64,000 bases of DNA from Ruegeria conchae (GCF_000192475.1 NZ_AEYW01000023.1:62001-126000); one strand, 5' to 3'; shown: positions 8,796 to 18,229, counted from the first letter of the stretch. The notes: a model not told the origin generated them from the letters alone. Numbers and translations: made by a program.

Positions 8796-10028
8796 TTAGT
8801 GTCCAGTCAAAACCAGAGTGTTCACCGGCATCAGGATCAACCGCAACCGCAAGCCCGCAGCGTGGACAACACCGATGGTGTCGACCACATGCAGGAACGA
8901 CTTTTCCCAGAACCCAAGATTTTCGTCTTCCAGCTTGGCGTGGTTATCCGTGTAGACATTGGCCAGACAGTTGCTTCCCGGCGGCACATCATCGGCCATG
9001 CTTTCATAAAGCGGCTCGAGATAGACGAGGATCGAGCCTGGCTTGGTATTGGTCTGGACGTCACGCAATTCATCGGTTGGCCTGATCTGACCTGAAGGGA
9101 TCACATCCTGTACCTCGACGACGACGACGGGGATCACTGTGAAGGGTTTTGTCATGCACCCGATTTCACCGATCATGCCTGGTTTGATCACTTGCGCTGA
9201 AAGCTGGTTGAACGCAGCCTGAAACCGGTCGTGCCCCGAAGAAGACGGCACAAGGATGCCTGCCGGCCGCAATAACGGGCTCACGTAATCGCCGACCTGC
9301 AGCCCAAATTGTTCGATGCGACCGGTGACACCTGCGCTGATTATGGTCTTGTCCAGCTCAGTCAATGCCGCGTCAAGCTGAGCATTCGCACTGGCAAGCT
9401 GGGCAGGGATCAGTTCCTCGATCTGCTGCACCACTGCAGCGCGCTTGGAAGTGGCAGCCGTGACTTGCGCCTCACGCTCGGCAACCAAATTTTCAAGCCG
9501 GTCGATCTCGGCCAGGCGCACGGCACTGGACCCTTCGTCGCGCAGTGTAGTATTCCGCTCGAGATCTTCAAGCGCCTGATCCAATGCCGCGCGTGCACCC
9601 GCAATGCCTGCCTCGGCCTCGGCCAGATCGGTTTGCGCCACTTTCAAAGAAGCTTGAACCTGAGCGATTTGCGCATGAGCAGCTTCAACCTGTGCTGTTT
9701 GCGTGAAATCCTCAATCCGGAAAATCGGCTGCCCTGCTGTCACCTGCTCATTGTTGCGCACATAAACTTCGGAAACGCGGCCGCCGAGCTGTGGAAGGAT
9801 CGTGACCGTCCGGAAGTACGAGGCTGCCGTTTTGCTGGCCGGATGGAAATAAAACAAAGTGGTGATCACCGTCAGTGCCAGAATAGCGCAGGTCGTTAAC
9901 CCCCAACGCAGTTCATACCACATAGTGAACAGAGTAATCTCATGTCCGATCCGTTTGCCTTGAACAAAGCGGCGGAACAGATAGTCGGGAAGCACGGTGA
10001 TCAGTGCGCACAGCATCGTCTCAATCAT
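8796..10028 (-). CDS. HlyD/EmrA-family membrane fusion protein
   Basis: 410 aa. A single N-terminal membrane helix (about residues 45-62) precedes the biotinyl-lipoyl half-motif (VTILPQLGGRVSEVYVRNNEQVTAGQPIFRIE), a long alpha-helical hairpin rich in Ala/Gln/Glu (about 110-220), and the second lipoyl/beta-barrel part (TIISAGVTGRIEQF). This is the layout of periplasmic adaptors of RND, MFS or ABC efflux systems. No transporter gene is next to it. Instead it follows, three bases downstream, a small membrane protein resembling DUF3302 (E. coli YiaW/YibI), and E. coli yibI is likewise paired with the HlyD-like yibH. The cargo is unknown. Confidence 0.88.
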   Translation of the reverse strand: MIETMLCALITVLPDYLFRRFVQGKRIGHEITLFTMWYELRWGLTTCAILALTVITTLFYFHPASKTAASYFRTVTILPQLGGRVSEVYVRNNEQVTAGQPIFRIEDFTQTAQVEAAHAQIAQVQASLKVAQTDLAEAEAGIAGARAALDQALEDLERNTTLRDEGSSAVRLAEIDRLENLVAEREAQVTAATSKRAAVVQQIEELIPAQLASANAQLDAALTELDKTIISAGVTGRIEQFGLQVGDYVSPLLRPAGILVPSSSGHDRFQAAFNQLSAQVIKPGMIGEIGCMTKPFTVIPVVVVEVQDVIPSGQIRPTDELRDVQTNTKPGSILVYLEPLYESMADDVPPGSNCLANVYTDNHAKLEDENLGFWEKSFLHVVDTIGVVHAAGLRLRLILMPVNTLVLTGH

Positions 10029-10031
10029 GGT

Positions 10032-10457
10032 TCAGTGCCCCTGCGCTGCCGGTTCTGAGGGTTCGGGCTCAATATCCGGTTCGGGCGGATCAGGAACCAC
10101 GGCTTTATCCTGCCCCGGTGCCAGGGATCGGATGGCATCTGCAATCGACCGTAACGGAGCAGCAAAATCGGGGAACTGAAAACCCGCGACAAGAATTGCC
10201 GCAATCCAGAATATTCCGTTGTGGGTAAACAAAGCCAACAGCGCGAGTATTCCAACCAGCTGAAACTGTGGATGGTTATTCTCATGCGCCATTTTTTCCG
10301 GGATCGAATGCAGCGTAAAATACGCAACCCCGATCAGGACCACCAAACCGACGGTGAAAATGACCATAAAGGTAAAGAGGTAGTCGCTACCGTCCGCCTG
10401 CGTTACATAAGAGGGTATATGCCCCGTTGCCATCGGGTGAATGTCTGCCGAGTTCAC
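10032..10457 (-). CDS. DUF3302-like inner-membrane protein (YiaW/YibI type)
   Basis: About 141 aa with two hydrophobic segments separated by a short polar loop containing IPEKMAHENNHPQ, which resembles the IPYLIAKKRNHPHADAI region of E. coli YiaW as I remember it. The C-terminus is Pro/Glu-rich. The GTG at 10457 was chosen over an in-frame GTG at 10487 because GGAGG stands 5 nt before it and nothing suitable precedes the other. The stop is 3 nt from the HlyD gene, so they form an operon equivalent to yibI-yibH. Function of the family is not established. Confidence 0.7.
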   Translation of the reverse strand: MNSADIHPMATGHIPSYVTQADGSDYLFTFMVIFTVGLVVLIGVAYFTLHSIPEKMAHENNHPQFQLVGILALLALFTHNGIFWIAAILVAGFQFPDFAAPLRSIADAIRSLAPGQDKAVVPDPPEPDIEPEPSEPAAQGH

Positions 10458-10636
10458 GTCCGCCTCCGAATCTTGCTTTGATTGCACTAAGAGCAGGCTG
10501 ATCGCTTGCGATCAAGTTTCCTGTGCATGGTGCTTGCTTCTTTTCGTTTGAAGGCACGCGTGCCATGGTCAGCACAGGTCACGGGTATATTATGCGTCAC
10601 ACTGATCATCCCCCGGCCGGAAGCGAAAGAACACGT

Positions 10637-11704
10637 ATGATTGATTTCCTGATAATCGGCGGCGGTATCGCCGGGTTAAGCGTGGGTGCCCGCCTGTCCA
10701 AGCACGGCACCGTCACGGTGTTAGAAGCAGAGGATGCGTTGGGCTATCACACCTCAGGTCGGTCCGCCGCCCTGTTTGAAAAGGGATATGGTCCGCCGTC
10801 CGTCAAAGCTCTGAACGAAAAGAGCGCTGCTTTCTTTGAAGTCAATGAATACCTGACACCGCGAGGATTGATGCTGGTGGGTGCCAAGGATCAACAAGAG
10901 TTGTTCCTGAAGGAAGCTCAAGACCTTGGAGTTCAGCAAATTTCTCTGGACGAGGCCACAAAGCAAATCCCGATCCTGAATGCCGACACCGTAGGACATG
11001 TTGCCATCAGCAATACTGCCTTTGACATAGATACGGACCGGATGTTGCAGGATTATGCACGGATCATCCGACGCAACGGTGGATCAGTCCTGACCCGAGA
11101 GAAGGTCGGCAGCATTCGCAAGTCCGGTCACTGGGTCGTTGAAGCCTCTGACACCTTTGAAGCCCGCAACTTGGTAAATGCCGCTGGCGCATGGGTGGAC
11201 GAAGTGGCGCAAATGGCAGAAATCCAGCCAATCGGTATTACTCCATTTCGTCGATCCATGGCCCGCCTACCATCGCCTGGAGGGCATGATGTGAAAAACT
11301 GGCCCATGATGCTGGGGGTCGCTGAAACCTGGTATGCCAAACCCGATGCCGGAAAGTTACTCGTTTCACCTTGCGAGACCGACCCGACCTCACCCCATGA
11401 TGCCTATGCCGACGACATGGTTCTAGCAGAAGGTTTGGCACGGTACGAGGCCATGGTGACAGAACCGGTGACACGTGTTGAAACAAACTGGGCCGGGCTG
11501 CGCAGTTTTGTATCGGACGGCACTTTGGTTCTGGGGCCAGATCCCACAGACCGAACCTTTATCTGGACTGCCGCGCAGGGCGGATACGGGTTTCAGACTG
11601 CCCCGGCTGCCTCGCAACTTGTGGCAGATCTTGTAACAGGTACTGAACCATCACTTGATGCCACAACTGTGCAAGTGCTGAAGCCCGAAAGGTTGCGCAG
11701 ATGA
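10637..11704 (+). CDS. FAD-dependent amino-acid oxidase/dehydrogenase (DAO family)
   Basis: About 355 aa. The N-terminus is a dinucleotide-binding fold (FLIIGGGIAGLSVGARLS) followed by an acidic strand end (VTVLEAE) and the HTSGRSAAL segment typical of the glycine/D-amino-acid oxidase family. The C-terminus has GQGGYGFQT-like residues (AAQGGYGFQTAPA) that close over FAD. The ATG at 10637 is chosen because it directly starts the Rossmann strand; upstream in-frame codons have no support. Its last codons overlap the start of the DUF938 gene by 4 nt (ATGA). The substrate cannot be told; D-amino acids, glycine or sarcosine are usual for the family. Confidence 0.85.
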   Translation: MIDFLIIGGGIAGLSVGARLSKHGTVTVLEAEDALGYHTSGRSAALFEKGYGPPSVKALNEKSAAFFEVNEYLTPRGLMLVGAKDQQELFLKEAQDLGVQQISLDEATKQIPILNADTVGHVAISNTAFDIDTDRMLQDYARIIRRNGGSVLTREKVGSIRKSGHWVVEASDTFEARNLVNAAGAWVDEVAQMAEIQPIGITPFRRSMARLPSPGGHDVKNWPMMLGVAETWYAKPDAGKLLVSPCETDPTSPHDAYADDMVLAEGLARYEAMVTEPVTRVETNWAGLRSFVSDGTLVLGPDPTDRTFIWTAAQGGYGFQTAPAASQLVADLVTGTEPSLDATTVQVLKPERLRR

Positions 11705-12354
11705 CACCGCGCCAACTGCCCCCCAATGCAAGCGTCGCCACAGAAGGTGAAGACGGCATGCTTGTCGCCCCAACAGCAAGCCGAAACGCGGCGGTGCTTT
11801 GTGATCTGATAGCGCGTGTTGCCCCATCATCGGGCCGCACGTTGGAACTGGCCAGTGGCACAGGTCAGCATGTATCGGCCTTTGCCCGGCGGATGCCCGG
11901 ACTTCATTGGCAACCCAGCGAAGTCAACTTGGAACGGCGCGCCAGTATTGATGCCTATTCGAAAGGGCTGGGAAACACTTCCCCTGCACTTCATCTGGAT
12001 GCAACCGCGGCAGGTTGGCACAAAACCATAGCAAGGCAAGATTTGGTTGTGCTGGTCAACCTCTTACATCTGATCAGCTTACCCGAGGCTGAAACCTTGA
12101 TTGCCGAAGCCGCGCGCGTTTTGAACTTGGGCGGGCGTTTGGTGCTATATGGCCCTTTCAAACGTGATGGGCGCTTGACCAGCGAAGGCGACCAGAGATT
12201 TCACGACGCATTGGTTCAACAGGACCCCGAGATTGGGTATAAGGATGACACCCAGATAATGGCGCTGTTCTCTGAAAATGACCTCGATCTGGTCGAGGTC
12301 GTTCAGATGCCCGCGAACAACTTGGCATTCATAGGCCAAAAGGCAGCAATCTGA
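11701..12354 (+). CDS. DUF938 family SAM-dependent methyltransferase
   Basis: 217 aa, the normal length for DUF938 (PF06080). Recognisable are the SAM motif TLELASGTGQHVSAFARRMP, the following WQPSE, and NLLHLISLPEAETLIAEAARVLNLGG. Members are predicted class I methyltransferases without an assigned substrate. It overlaps the upstream FAD oxidase by 4 nt and is therefore co-translated with it, which suggests a shared pathway that cannot be named from sequence. Confidence 0.85.
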   Translation: MTPRQLPPNASVATEGEDGMLVAPTASRNAAVLCDLIARVAPSSGRTLELASGTGQHVSAFARRMPGLHWQPSEVNLERRASIDAYSKGLGNTSPALHLDATAAGWHKTIARQDLVVLVNLLHLISLPEAETLIAEAARVLNLGGRLVLYGPFKRDGRLTSEGDQRFHDALVQQDPEIGYKDDTQIMALFSENDLDLVEVVQMPANNLAFIGQKAAI

Positions 12355-12384
12355 TCAGGATCAAAGCCGGTCCCCTTCTTATGC

Positions 12385-12406
12385 ATCATATGCAATTTAT
12401 CATATG
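12385..12406. repeat. Paired ATCATATG direct repeats upstream of the CMD-like gene
   Basis: ATCATATG occurs twice, at 12385-12392 and 12399-12406, with a 14-nt period; each copy contains the palindrome CATATG. The pair lies 20 bp before the start of the carboxymuconolactone-decarboxylase-like gene, where a regulator could bind. Confidence 0.5.
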
Positions 12407-12425
12407 TTTTAAGAAGGATGTTGTA

Positions 12426-12761
12426 ATGAGCTGGCACGAAGCACTGGACGGGACCCGCAAAAGCCTGCGCAATCTCAACGGCGCCATTCCCAATACCGCC
12501 CGAGCCTTTGGTGCCTTGGGGAATTCGGTCAAAGAAACTGGGATCCTGGACTACAAAACCAAGGAATTCATCGCGTTAGGCATGTCGATCGCCGTTCGGT
12601 GCGAGCCTTGCATCACCCTGCATACCGAGGCGTTGATCAAAACAGGCGCCACTCGCGATGAGGTTTCGGATGTGTTGGCGATGGCGGTGCAGATGGGCGG
12701 CGGGCCATCTATGATGTATGCGGCGAAAGCCCTAGACTGCTTTGATGAATTGAACTCATAA
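12426..12761 (+). CDS. Carboxymuconolactone decarboxylase / AhpD-like family protein
   Basis: About 111 aa. The conserved CxxC plus His of AhpD-like alkylhydroperoxidase proteins is present (C59-E-P-C62 and H66), within SIAVRCEPCITLHTEALIKTGA. The remainder (ATRDEVSDVLAMAVQMGGGPSMMYA) is typical of the family. Such proteins usually act as peroxide-reducing or redox-active cytoplasmic enzymes rather than true decarboxylases. The ATG at 12426 has AAGAAGGA upstream at good spacing; an upstream in-frame ATG at 12381 has none. It is monocistronic, ending at a bidirectional terminator. Confidence 0.88.
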   Translation: MSWHEALDGTRKSLRNLNGAIPNTARAFGALGNSVKETGILDYKTKEFIALGMSIAVRCEPCITLHTEALIKTGATRDEVSDVLAMAVQMGGGPSMMYAAKALDCFDELNS

Positions 12762-12763
12762 AA

Positions 12764-12790
12764 AAAAAGCCCACCAGAGGCGGGCTTTTT
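12764..12790. terminator. Bidirectional terminator between converging genes
   Basis: AAAAAGCCC at 12764-12772 and GGGCTTTTT at 12782-12790 form a stem with a 9-nt loop. A-tracts and T-tracts flank it so that it can work on both strands, serving the CMD-like gene and the DMGDH-like gene that ends at 12830. Confidence 0.85.
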
Positions 12791-12829
12791 GGGGAAGGCG
12801 GTACAGGTTTGTGCCGCCTTTCTAAGTTA

Positions 12830-15337
12830 CTAGCCGTCCTTACGGATGGTTTCATTCTTCGGATCGTAGGGGCTGTCGCATGTGACGACCGCATCCCACA
12901 GTTTGTCCTGAATTTTGACCTGAAGCTTAGTACCTTCGACCGCCAGTTCGGGCTTCACATAGCCCATGCCGATGGACTTCTCGAAGGCCACCGAATAGCC
13001 ACCCGAGGTCAGACGACCGACGCGCTCGCCTTCCGGCGTGTACAGCGCCTCGCGGCCCCATGGATCGGCATCGTCCGGCCCGTCGATCAGCAGAGTGCAG
13101 CATTTCACGCGTACGCCGGTCTCTTCCAGCTTGGCCTTGCCGTAGAAGTCTTTCGACAGATCAACAAAGCGTGGCAGGTCAGCTTCCAGAGGGGTTGCGT
13201 CACGGCCCAGTTCTGTACCAAACGCGCGATAGGATTTCTCCTGACGCAGCCAGTTCTGGGCGCGCGCGCCGACCAGCTTCATACCGTGCTTCTCACCGGC
13301 TTTTTCCAGCAGGTCGAACAGGTAATTCTGCATCTCGATCGGGTGGTGCAGTTCCCAACCCAGTTCACCGGTATAGGCCACACGGATCGCGTTCACGGGG
13401 CACATGCCGAGTTCGATCTGACGGGCCGACAACCACGGGAAGCGCTTGTTGGACAGTGCAGTTTCCGGATCGGCGTCCTTGATGACCTCCTTCAGCACGT
13501 CACGCGACTTGGGTCCGGCGATGGCGAATACGCCCCACTGGGTGGTCACGTCCTGGATCTCGATATAACCAAACTCCTCCATCTTGTCCTCGGCCGCCTT
13601 GCGCAGATAGTCGGCGTCGTACTCGGTCCAGGCACCGGCAGAGACGATGTAGTAGTTGTTCTCGCCGTTGCGGACGATGGTGTATTCGGTGCGGGTGGTG
13701 CCGTGCGAAGTCAGCGCGTAGGTCAGGTTGATGCGACCAACTTTGGGCAGCTTGTTGCAGGTGAACCAGTCCAGGAACTGGGTCGCACCGGGGCCTTTGA
13801 CGACATGCTTGGTAAAGGCCGACGCGTCGATCAGGCCAACGCCTTCTCGGATCGCCTCGGCTTCTTCGACGGCATACTGCCACCAGCCACCACGACGGAA
13901 CGAGCGGCTTTCCTTGTCGAAGTTGTCTGGCGCCTCGAGCGGGCCGAAATAGTTCGGACGTTCCCAGCCGTTGACCCAGCCAAACTGAGCGCCACGGGCT
14001 TTCTGCCGGTCATAAGCCGGAACAGTACGCAGTGGACGGCAGGCTTCACGCTCTTCATCCGGGTGGTGCAGGATGTAGACGTGCTCATAGCACTCTTCGT
14101 TCTTGCGCGCCGCAAATTCGGTGGTCATCCAGTTGGACGAGTAACGCTTGGGGTCCAGCGAAGCCATGTCGATCTCGGCTTCGCCATCGACCATCATCTG
14201 TGCCAGATAATAGCCGGTGCCGCCCGCGGCGGTGATGCCGAAGCTGAAGCCTTCAGCCAGCCACATGTTGCGCAGGCCCGGAGCCGGACCAACCAGCGGG
14301 TTGCCGTCAGGGGTGTAGCAGATTGGACCATTGAAATCGTCTTTCAAACCGGATTCGGCGCAGGAGGGAACACGCTCTGCCATCGCCATGTACTGATCGG
14401 CAATCCGGTCCAGATCCAGCGGGAACAGGTCAGCGCGAAAGCTGTCCGGCACGCCATGTTCGAACTGCGCAGGAGCGCCATGTTCGTAGATACCCAGAAT
14501 CCAGCCGCCGCGTTCTTCGCGGGCATATGACTCGTTGTCGGCATCGCGCACAACCGGATGCTCGGGGTTGCCCGCTTCGCGCCATTTGACCAGTTCAGGG
14601 TCTTTGTCCATGACGATGAAGGTATGCTCGACCGGGATGGCAGGCATCTTGATGCCCAACATCTTGGCAGTGCGCTGCGCGTGGTTGCCTGATGCGGTCA
14701 CCACATGCTCGGCAGTGATCACAACCTGCTCATCTGAAGGAACGAGGTTGCCGCCCTTCTCGACCATCTTGGTGCAGGTGACTTCCCAGTGGGTGCCGTT
14801 CCAATGGAACGCATCGGCCTGCATCTTGCGAACAATGTCGACACCGCGTTGACGAGCACCCTTGGCCATCGCCTGCGTCACGTCGGCAGGGTTAATATAG
14901 CCGTCCTCGGTGTGATAAATTGCACCCTTCAGGTCCGAGGTTTCGATCAGCGGCCAGCGCTCTTTGATTTGGTCAGGGGTAAGCCATTCGTAGGCAACAT
15001 CACAGGTCTCGGCTGTGGACGCATAGAGCATGTATTCGTCCATACGCTCTTGCGTCTGTGCCATGCGCAGGTTGCCCACCACAGCGAAACCGGCATTTAG
15101 CCCGGTTTCTTCCTCAAGCGTCTTGTAGAAATCGACCGAGTATTTGTGGATATGGGTCGTGGCATAAGACATGTTGAACAACGGCAACAGGCCCGCCGCG
15201 TGCCAGGTGGAACCGGATGTCAGTTCGTCCCGCTCGATCAGCATCACATCATCCCAGCCTGCCTTGGCCAGGTGATAGGCAATCGAGGTTCCGACGGCGC
15301 CGCCGCCAACAACCAGTGCTTTGACTTGGGTTTTCAT
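12830..15337 (-). CDS. Dimethylglycine/sarcosine dehydrogenase-like flavoprotein (DAO + GcvT domains)
   Basis: About 835 aa with two parts: an N-terminal FAD-binding oxidoreductase (ALVVGGGAVGTSIAYHLAKAG at about residues 7-27, then ELTSGSTWHAAGL, where the His is the covalent FAD attachment site known from DMGDH) and a C-terminal aminomethyltransferase (GcvT) half beginning near residue 430, which binds tetrahydrofolate. The family demethylates dimethylglycine or sarcosine, passing the C1 unit to THF, and is common in marine Rhodobacterales that degrade glycine betaine. The ATG at 15337 has GGGGAGA upstream. It is transcribed alone. The exact methylated substrate is not decidable from sequence. 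Confidence 0.88.
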   Translation of the reverse strand: MKTQVKALVVGGGAVGTSIAYHLAKAGWDDVMLIERDELTSGSTWHAAGLLPLFNMSYATTHIHKYSVDFYKTLEEETGLNAGFAVVGNLRMAQTQERMDEYMLYASTAETCDVAYEWLTPDQIKERWPLIETSDLKGAIYHTEDGYINPADVTQAMAKGARQRGVDIVRKMQADAFHWNGTHWEVTCTKMVEKGGNLVPSDEQVVITAEHVVTASGNHAQRTAKMLGIKMPAIPVEHTFIVMDKDPELVKWREAGNPEHPVVRDADNESYAREERGGWILGIYEHGAPAQFEHGVPDSFRADLFPLDLDRIADQYMAMAERVPSCAESGLKDDFNGPICYTPDGNPLVGPAPGLRNMWLAEGFSFGITAAGGTGYYLAQMMVDGEAEIDMASLDPKRYSSNWMTTEFAARKNEECYEHVYILHHPDEEREACRPLRTVPAYDRQKARGAQFGWVNGWERPNYFGPLEAPDNFDKESRSFRRGGWWQYAVEEAEAIREGVGLIDASAFTKHVVKGPGATQFLDWFTCNKLPKVGRINLTYALTSHGTTRTEYTIVRNGENNYYIVSAGAWTEYDADYLRKAAEDKMEEFGYIEIQDVTTQWGVFAIAGPKSRDVLKEVIKDADPETALSNKRFPWLSARQIELGMCPVNAIRVAYTGELGWELHHPIEMQNYLFDLLEKAGEKHGMKLVGARAQNWLRQEKSYRAFGTELGRDATPLEADLPRFVDLSKDFYGKAKLEETGVRVKCCTLLIDGPDDADPWGREALYTPEGERVGRLTSGGYSVAFEKSIGMGYVKPELAVEGTKLQVKIQDKLWDAVVTCDSPYDPKNETIRKDG

Positions 15338-15475
15338 AGCCGGGTGTCTCCCCTTGGAATCTGTTGACACCATATGGCGCATTTGTGGCGCCCGGCGCGA
15401 CATTCATCCGACCAGTGATAATAGAAAAACGACCCGCAATTGATGCAGGTTCGTTATTCGGGCGTGACAATCCGA

Positions 15476-16720
15476 TCAGTTTTTACCGAAGGTGCAGCGT
15501 TTAGAGCTTCCACTCATTGCGCAGGAAGATCCTTCGTTTCCCTTTCTAACACGGACGTCTGAGCGTCCTGCGTTTGCTGCAGTAGCGACGGCGCCGCCGC
15601 CAAATGCCCCAAAACCGGGGATTTTCTGTAGCAATCCATTGATAAAACCGCCACCCGAGTCAGTCGGGCTGGCGTCGGCTTGACGTTGATCCGAATGCAA
15701 TATCAACTCAAGCGCCTTTCCATAGGCCATCTGTAAATTGTCCTGATTTTCAAAGACTTTGCCGCCAGTGATATCGGCCAGACCTTCTGCGTTGAAATCC
15801 GTCGCTGTAAGCGTGTTCAACATCACAGTTCCGATATCCATGTTCTCGAGTTTCTGCTGTGTCACCTTGTCCTGCATAGCCACCATTTTCCCATAGAGGT
15901 CCAGCATTTTTCCTGCCATTTCAGGCTGTTCCTCCAGTGGAACATAAATACCCTGCCCCGTCGCAACCGAGGGAAATTCCAATAGTGCATTCAGCCCGGC
16001 CAAATCGACTGAATTCAAAAACTGCCGGATCGTGGCATCGCTTGCATTGGTATGCAGACGCAGCACAACTTCTTCATCAAATCCGATGCGACCTTTGATC
16101 TTACGGATGTCGCTTTCTTGAACATCGCCAGAAAGACCCTCGGTCACTTCCGCAAACGCCACGCCATCAATGACGGCATATCCGTTAGAAAACTGCATCG
16201 CGTTCATAAAGTCGGCCTGTCGCCCCAGTGCCAGACCAACCAGAGTATTGCGTGCTTTCTTAGGCTTCAAAGTGATGTCGAACCAGACGATTTCACCATC
16301 TTTTTCATAAACATAACCGGACTCTGCCAGCTTACGTATCAGACCCTCGCGCCCCTCATTCGTGAGGCGCTGTAATTCAGCCTGACCGGAAATAGAGCTG
16401 ATCATGGGCGAGATTTCATACCCCGACAGAACCGCCTGAACCGGCTTGCTATCGGCATCTATCAGATCATAGCGGCTCCAACCTTTGGGGGGAGATGGCA
16501 AAAAGGATTTTGCGCCCGCATCCCAGCTTTTCTTGCGCGCACGTTCGGCCTGCTTGGCGACCTGCTCGGCCTTATACAAGCCGAAACGATCATTGATCGT
16601 TTCGATATAACCTGCAAAGGACAATGTATCGTCGTGCTTTTTATCCTGCTGGTAATAGTCAAGACCCGCGATAACAATCGCCGCGATCAGCAAAAATCCA
16701 ATGAACCGCAAGGCGCCCAT
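15476..16720 (-). CDS. Exported protein of unknown function
   Basis: 414 aa. A single hydrophobic helix at residues 5-21 anchors or exports it; a coiled, charged segment (about 55-70, with alternating AEQVAKQAERARKK) follows. The remainder is a mixed alpha/beta body without a motif I recognise. The C-terminus is Gly/Ala-rich (about 360-385) and ends in a short Cys-containing tail (SSCAMSGSSKRC). GAGG stands 7 nt before the ATG at 16720. It lies alone between the DMGDH-like gene and the D-lactate dehydrogenase pair with no clear operon partner. Probably periplasmic; no function is proposed. Confidence 0.75.
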   Translation of the reverse strand: MGALRFIGFLLIAAIVIAGLDYYQQDKKHDDTLSFAGYIETINDRFGLYKAEQVAKQAERARKKSWDAGAKSFLPSPPKGWSRYDLIDADSKPVQAVLSGYEISPMISSISGQAELQRLTNEGREGLIRKLAESGYVYEKDGEIVWFDITLKPKKARNTLVGLALGRQADFMNAMQFSNGYAVIDGVAFAEVTEGLSGDVQESDIRKIKGRIGFDEEVVLRLHTNASDATIRQFLNSVDLAGLNALLEFPSVATGQGIYVPLEEQPEMAGKMLDLYGKMVAMQDKVTQQKLENMDIGTVMLNTLTATDFNAEGLADITGGKVFENQDNLQMAYGKALELILHSDQRQADASPTDSGGGFINGLLQKIPGFGAFGGGAVATAANAGRSDVRVRKGNEGSSCAMSGSSKRCTFGKN

Positions 16721-16831
16721 AAGTCAACCTCAGAATCAATTAGTGCTCTGAAGAGATTCAATCCTATGAAATTTGGGCGTGGATATGACCGATCCTTGGA
16801 ATTATCTGTCCGTCGACATACAGCTTATATA

Positions 16832-18229
16832 CTAAAGAATCTTCCCCGGATTCATGATGTTATCAGGATCCAGCGCCGATTTTATCGCCGCCATATAGGC
16901 CGTGGCTGCACCCAGTTCCTTCACCAGATAAGGGCGTTTTCCTTGCCCTATTCCGTGCTCCCCAGTGCAGGTGCCTTCCATCGAAATAGCCATATCGTTC
17001 AGCCATCCAACGAAATCCTCAGCGCCCGCGACTTCAGCCGGGTTGTCCATATCGATCAACAACAGAGTATGGAAGTTTCCGTCTCCGACGTGACCCACAA
17101 TCGGGGCCAGCAATCCCAACTCGGCGGCTTTGTCCTGTGCGGCTGTCACACATTCGGCCAGACGCGAGATCGGAACGCAAACATCCGTTGAAATCCCCTG
17201 CGCGCCCGGTCGCAATTGCAGGCTGGCCCAGTACATGTCGTGCCGGGCTTGCCACAGCTTGTTGCGCTCCTCGGTTGTCGAGGTGGTGGTGAAATCGCTG
17301 CCACCGAATTCTTCCGCGATTTGCCCAAAGGTCTCGGCCTGCTCAGCCGCTCCGCTGTCGGAACCGTGAAACTCCAACAGCAACAGCGGCGTTTCAGGCA
17401 GATCAAGTCCTGAATAGGCGTTTGCCGCTTTGACAGACATCTGATCCAGCAGTTCGATCCGGGCAACAGGAATTCCATATTGAATGGTCATCATAACTGC
17501 TTGGCATGCCGCATCCACTGTTGGAAATGAACAACGCGCTGAACTGATGGCCTCGGGTATACCATGCAGACGCAAAGTGATCTCAGTGATGATGCCCAGC
17601 GTCCCCTCGGCACCAATCAACAGACGCGTCAGATCATACCCGGCCGAGGACTTGCGGGCCCGATGTCCAGTGCGGATCACTTGCCCGTCAGGCATCACGG
17701 CCTCAAGGCTAAGCACGTTGTCTTTCATTGTCCCATAACGCACTGCGTTGGTGCCAGACGCGCGCGTCGCGGCCATGCCACCCAGAGACGCATTCGCGCC
17801 AGGATCAATGGGGAAGAACAGCCCCTGATCCCGCAGATGGGTATTCAGATCGGCGCGGGTGACACCCGGCTGTACCACGCAATCCAGATCACCGACATTG
17901 ACGGCCAGTATCTTGTCCATCTGGCTCAGATCGACGGAAATCCCACCGGCAGGCGCATTCACATGCCCCTCAAGCGAAGTGCCTGTACCGAAAGGGATTA
18001 CCGGCACTTTATGCGCGGCACAGACCTTAACGATATTCGCAACTTCTTCGGTAGAGTGCGGAAAGACCACCGCATCAGGGCTCTGGTTCTCGATCCAGGT
18101 CGTAGTGTGCCCGTGCTGCTCACGGATCGCGGCACCGGTCTGCAGCCGGTCCCCAAATCTTTGTTTCAGAACTCCGACAGCGGTTTCTATTCCGGATTCA
18201 TTTCGCTGCAAAGCGGCTGCCTGCACCAT
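16832..18229 (-). CDS. FAD-linked D-lactate/2-hydroxyacid dehydrogenase (GlcD/DLD family)
   Basis: 465 aa. The FAD-binding type-4 (PCMH) domain (IPFGTGTSLEGHVNAPAGGISVDLSQM and IDPGANASLGGMAATRASGTNAVRYGTMKDNV) is followed by the FAD-oxidase C-terminal domain with GHVGDGNFH and GTCTGEHGIGQGK, which hold the active-site His residues. This matches cytochrome-linked D-lactate dehydrogenases or GlcD-type glycolate oxidase subunits; the absence of GlcE/GlcF neighbours favours the single-subunit D-lactate type. It lies 27 bp downstream of a D-2-hydroxyacid dehydrogenase on the same strand, so both probably act on 2-hydroxy/2-oxo acids. Confidence 0.88.
   Translation of the reverse strand: MVQAAALQRNESGIETAVGVLKQRFGDRLQTGAAIREQHGHTTTWIENQSPDAVVFPHSTEEVANIVKVCAAHKVPVIPFGTGTSLEGHVNAPAGGISVDLSQMDKILAVNVGDLDCVVQPGVTRADLNTHLRDQGLFFPIDPGANASLGGMAATRASGTNAVRYGTMKDNVLSLEAVMPDGQVIRTGHRARKSSAGYDLTRLLIGAEGTLGIITEITLRLHGIPEAISSARCSFPTVDAACQAVMMTIQYGIPVARIELLDQMSVKAANAYSGLDLPETPLLLLEFHGSDSGAAEQAETFGQIAEEFGGSDFTTTSTTEERNKLWQARHDMYWASLQLRPGAQGISTDVCVPISRLAECVTAAQDKAAELGLLAPIVGHVGDGNFHTLLLIDMDNPAEVAGAEDFVGWLNDMAISMEGTCTGEHGIGQGKRPYLVKELGAATAYMAAIKSALDPDNIMNPGKIL

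Noticed and set aside
12809-14530. 573-codon open frame on the plus strand
   Set aside because: Antisense to the DMGDH-like gene; no domain pattern, no ribosome site.
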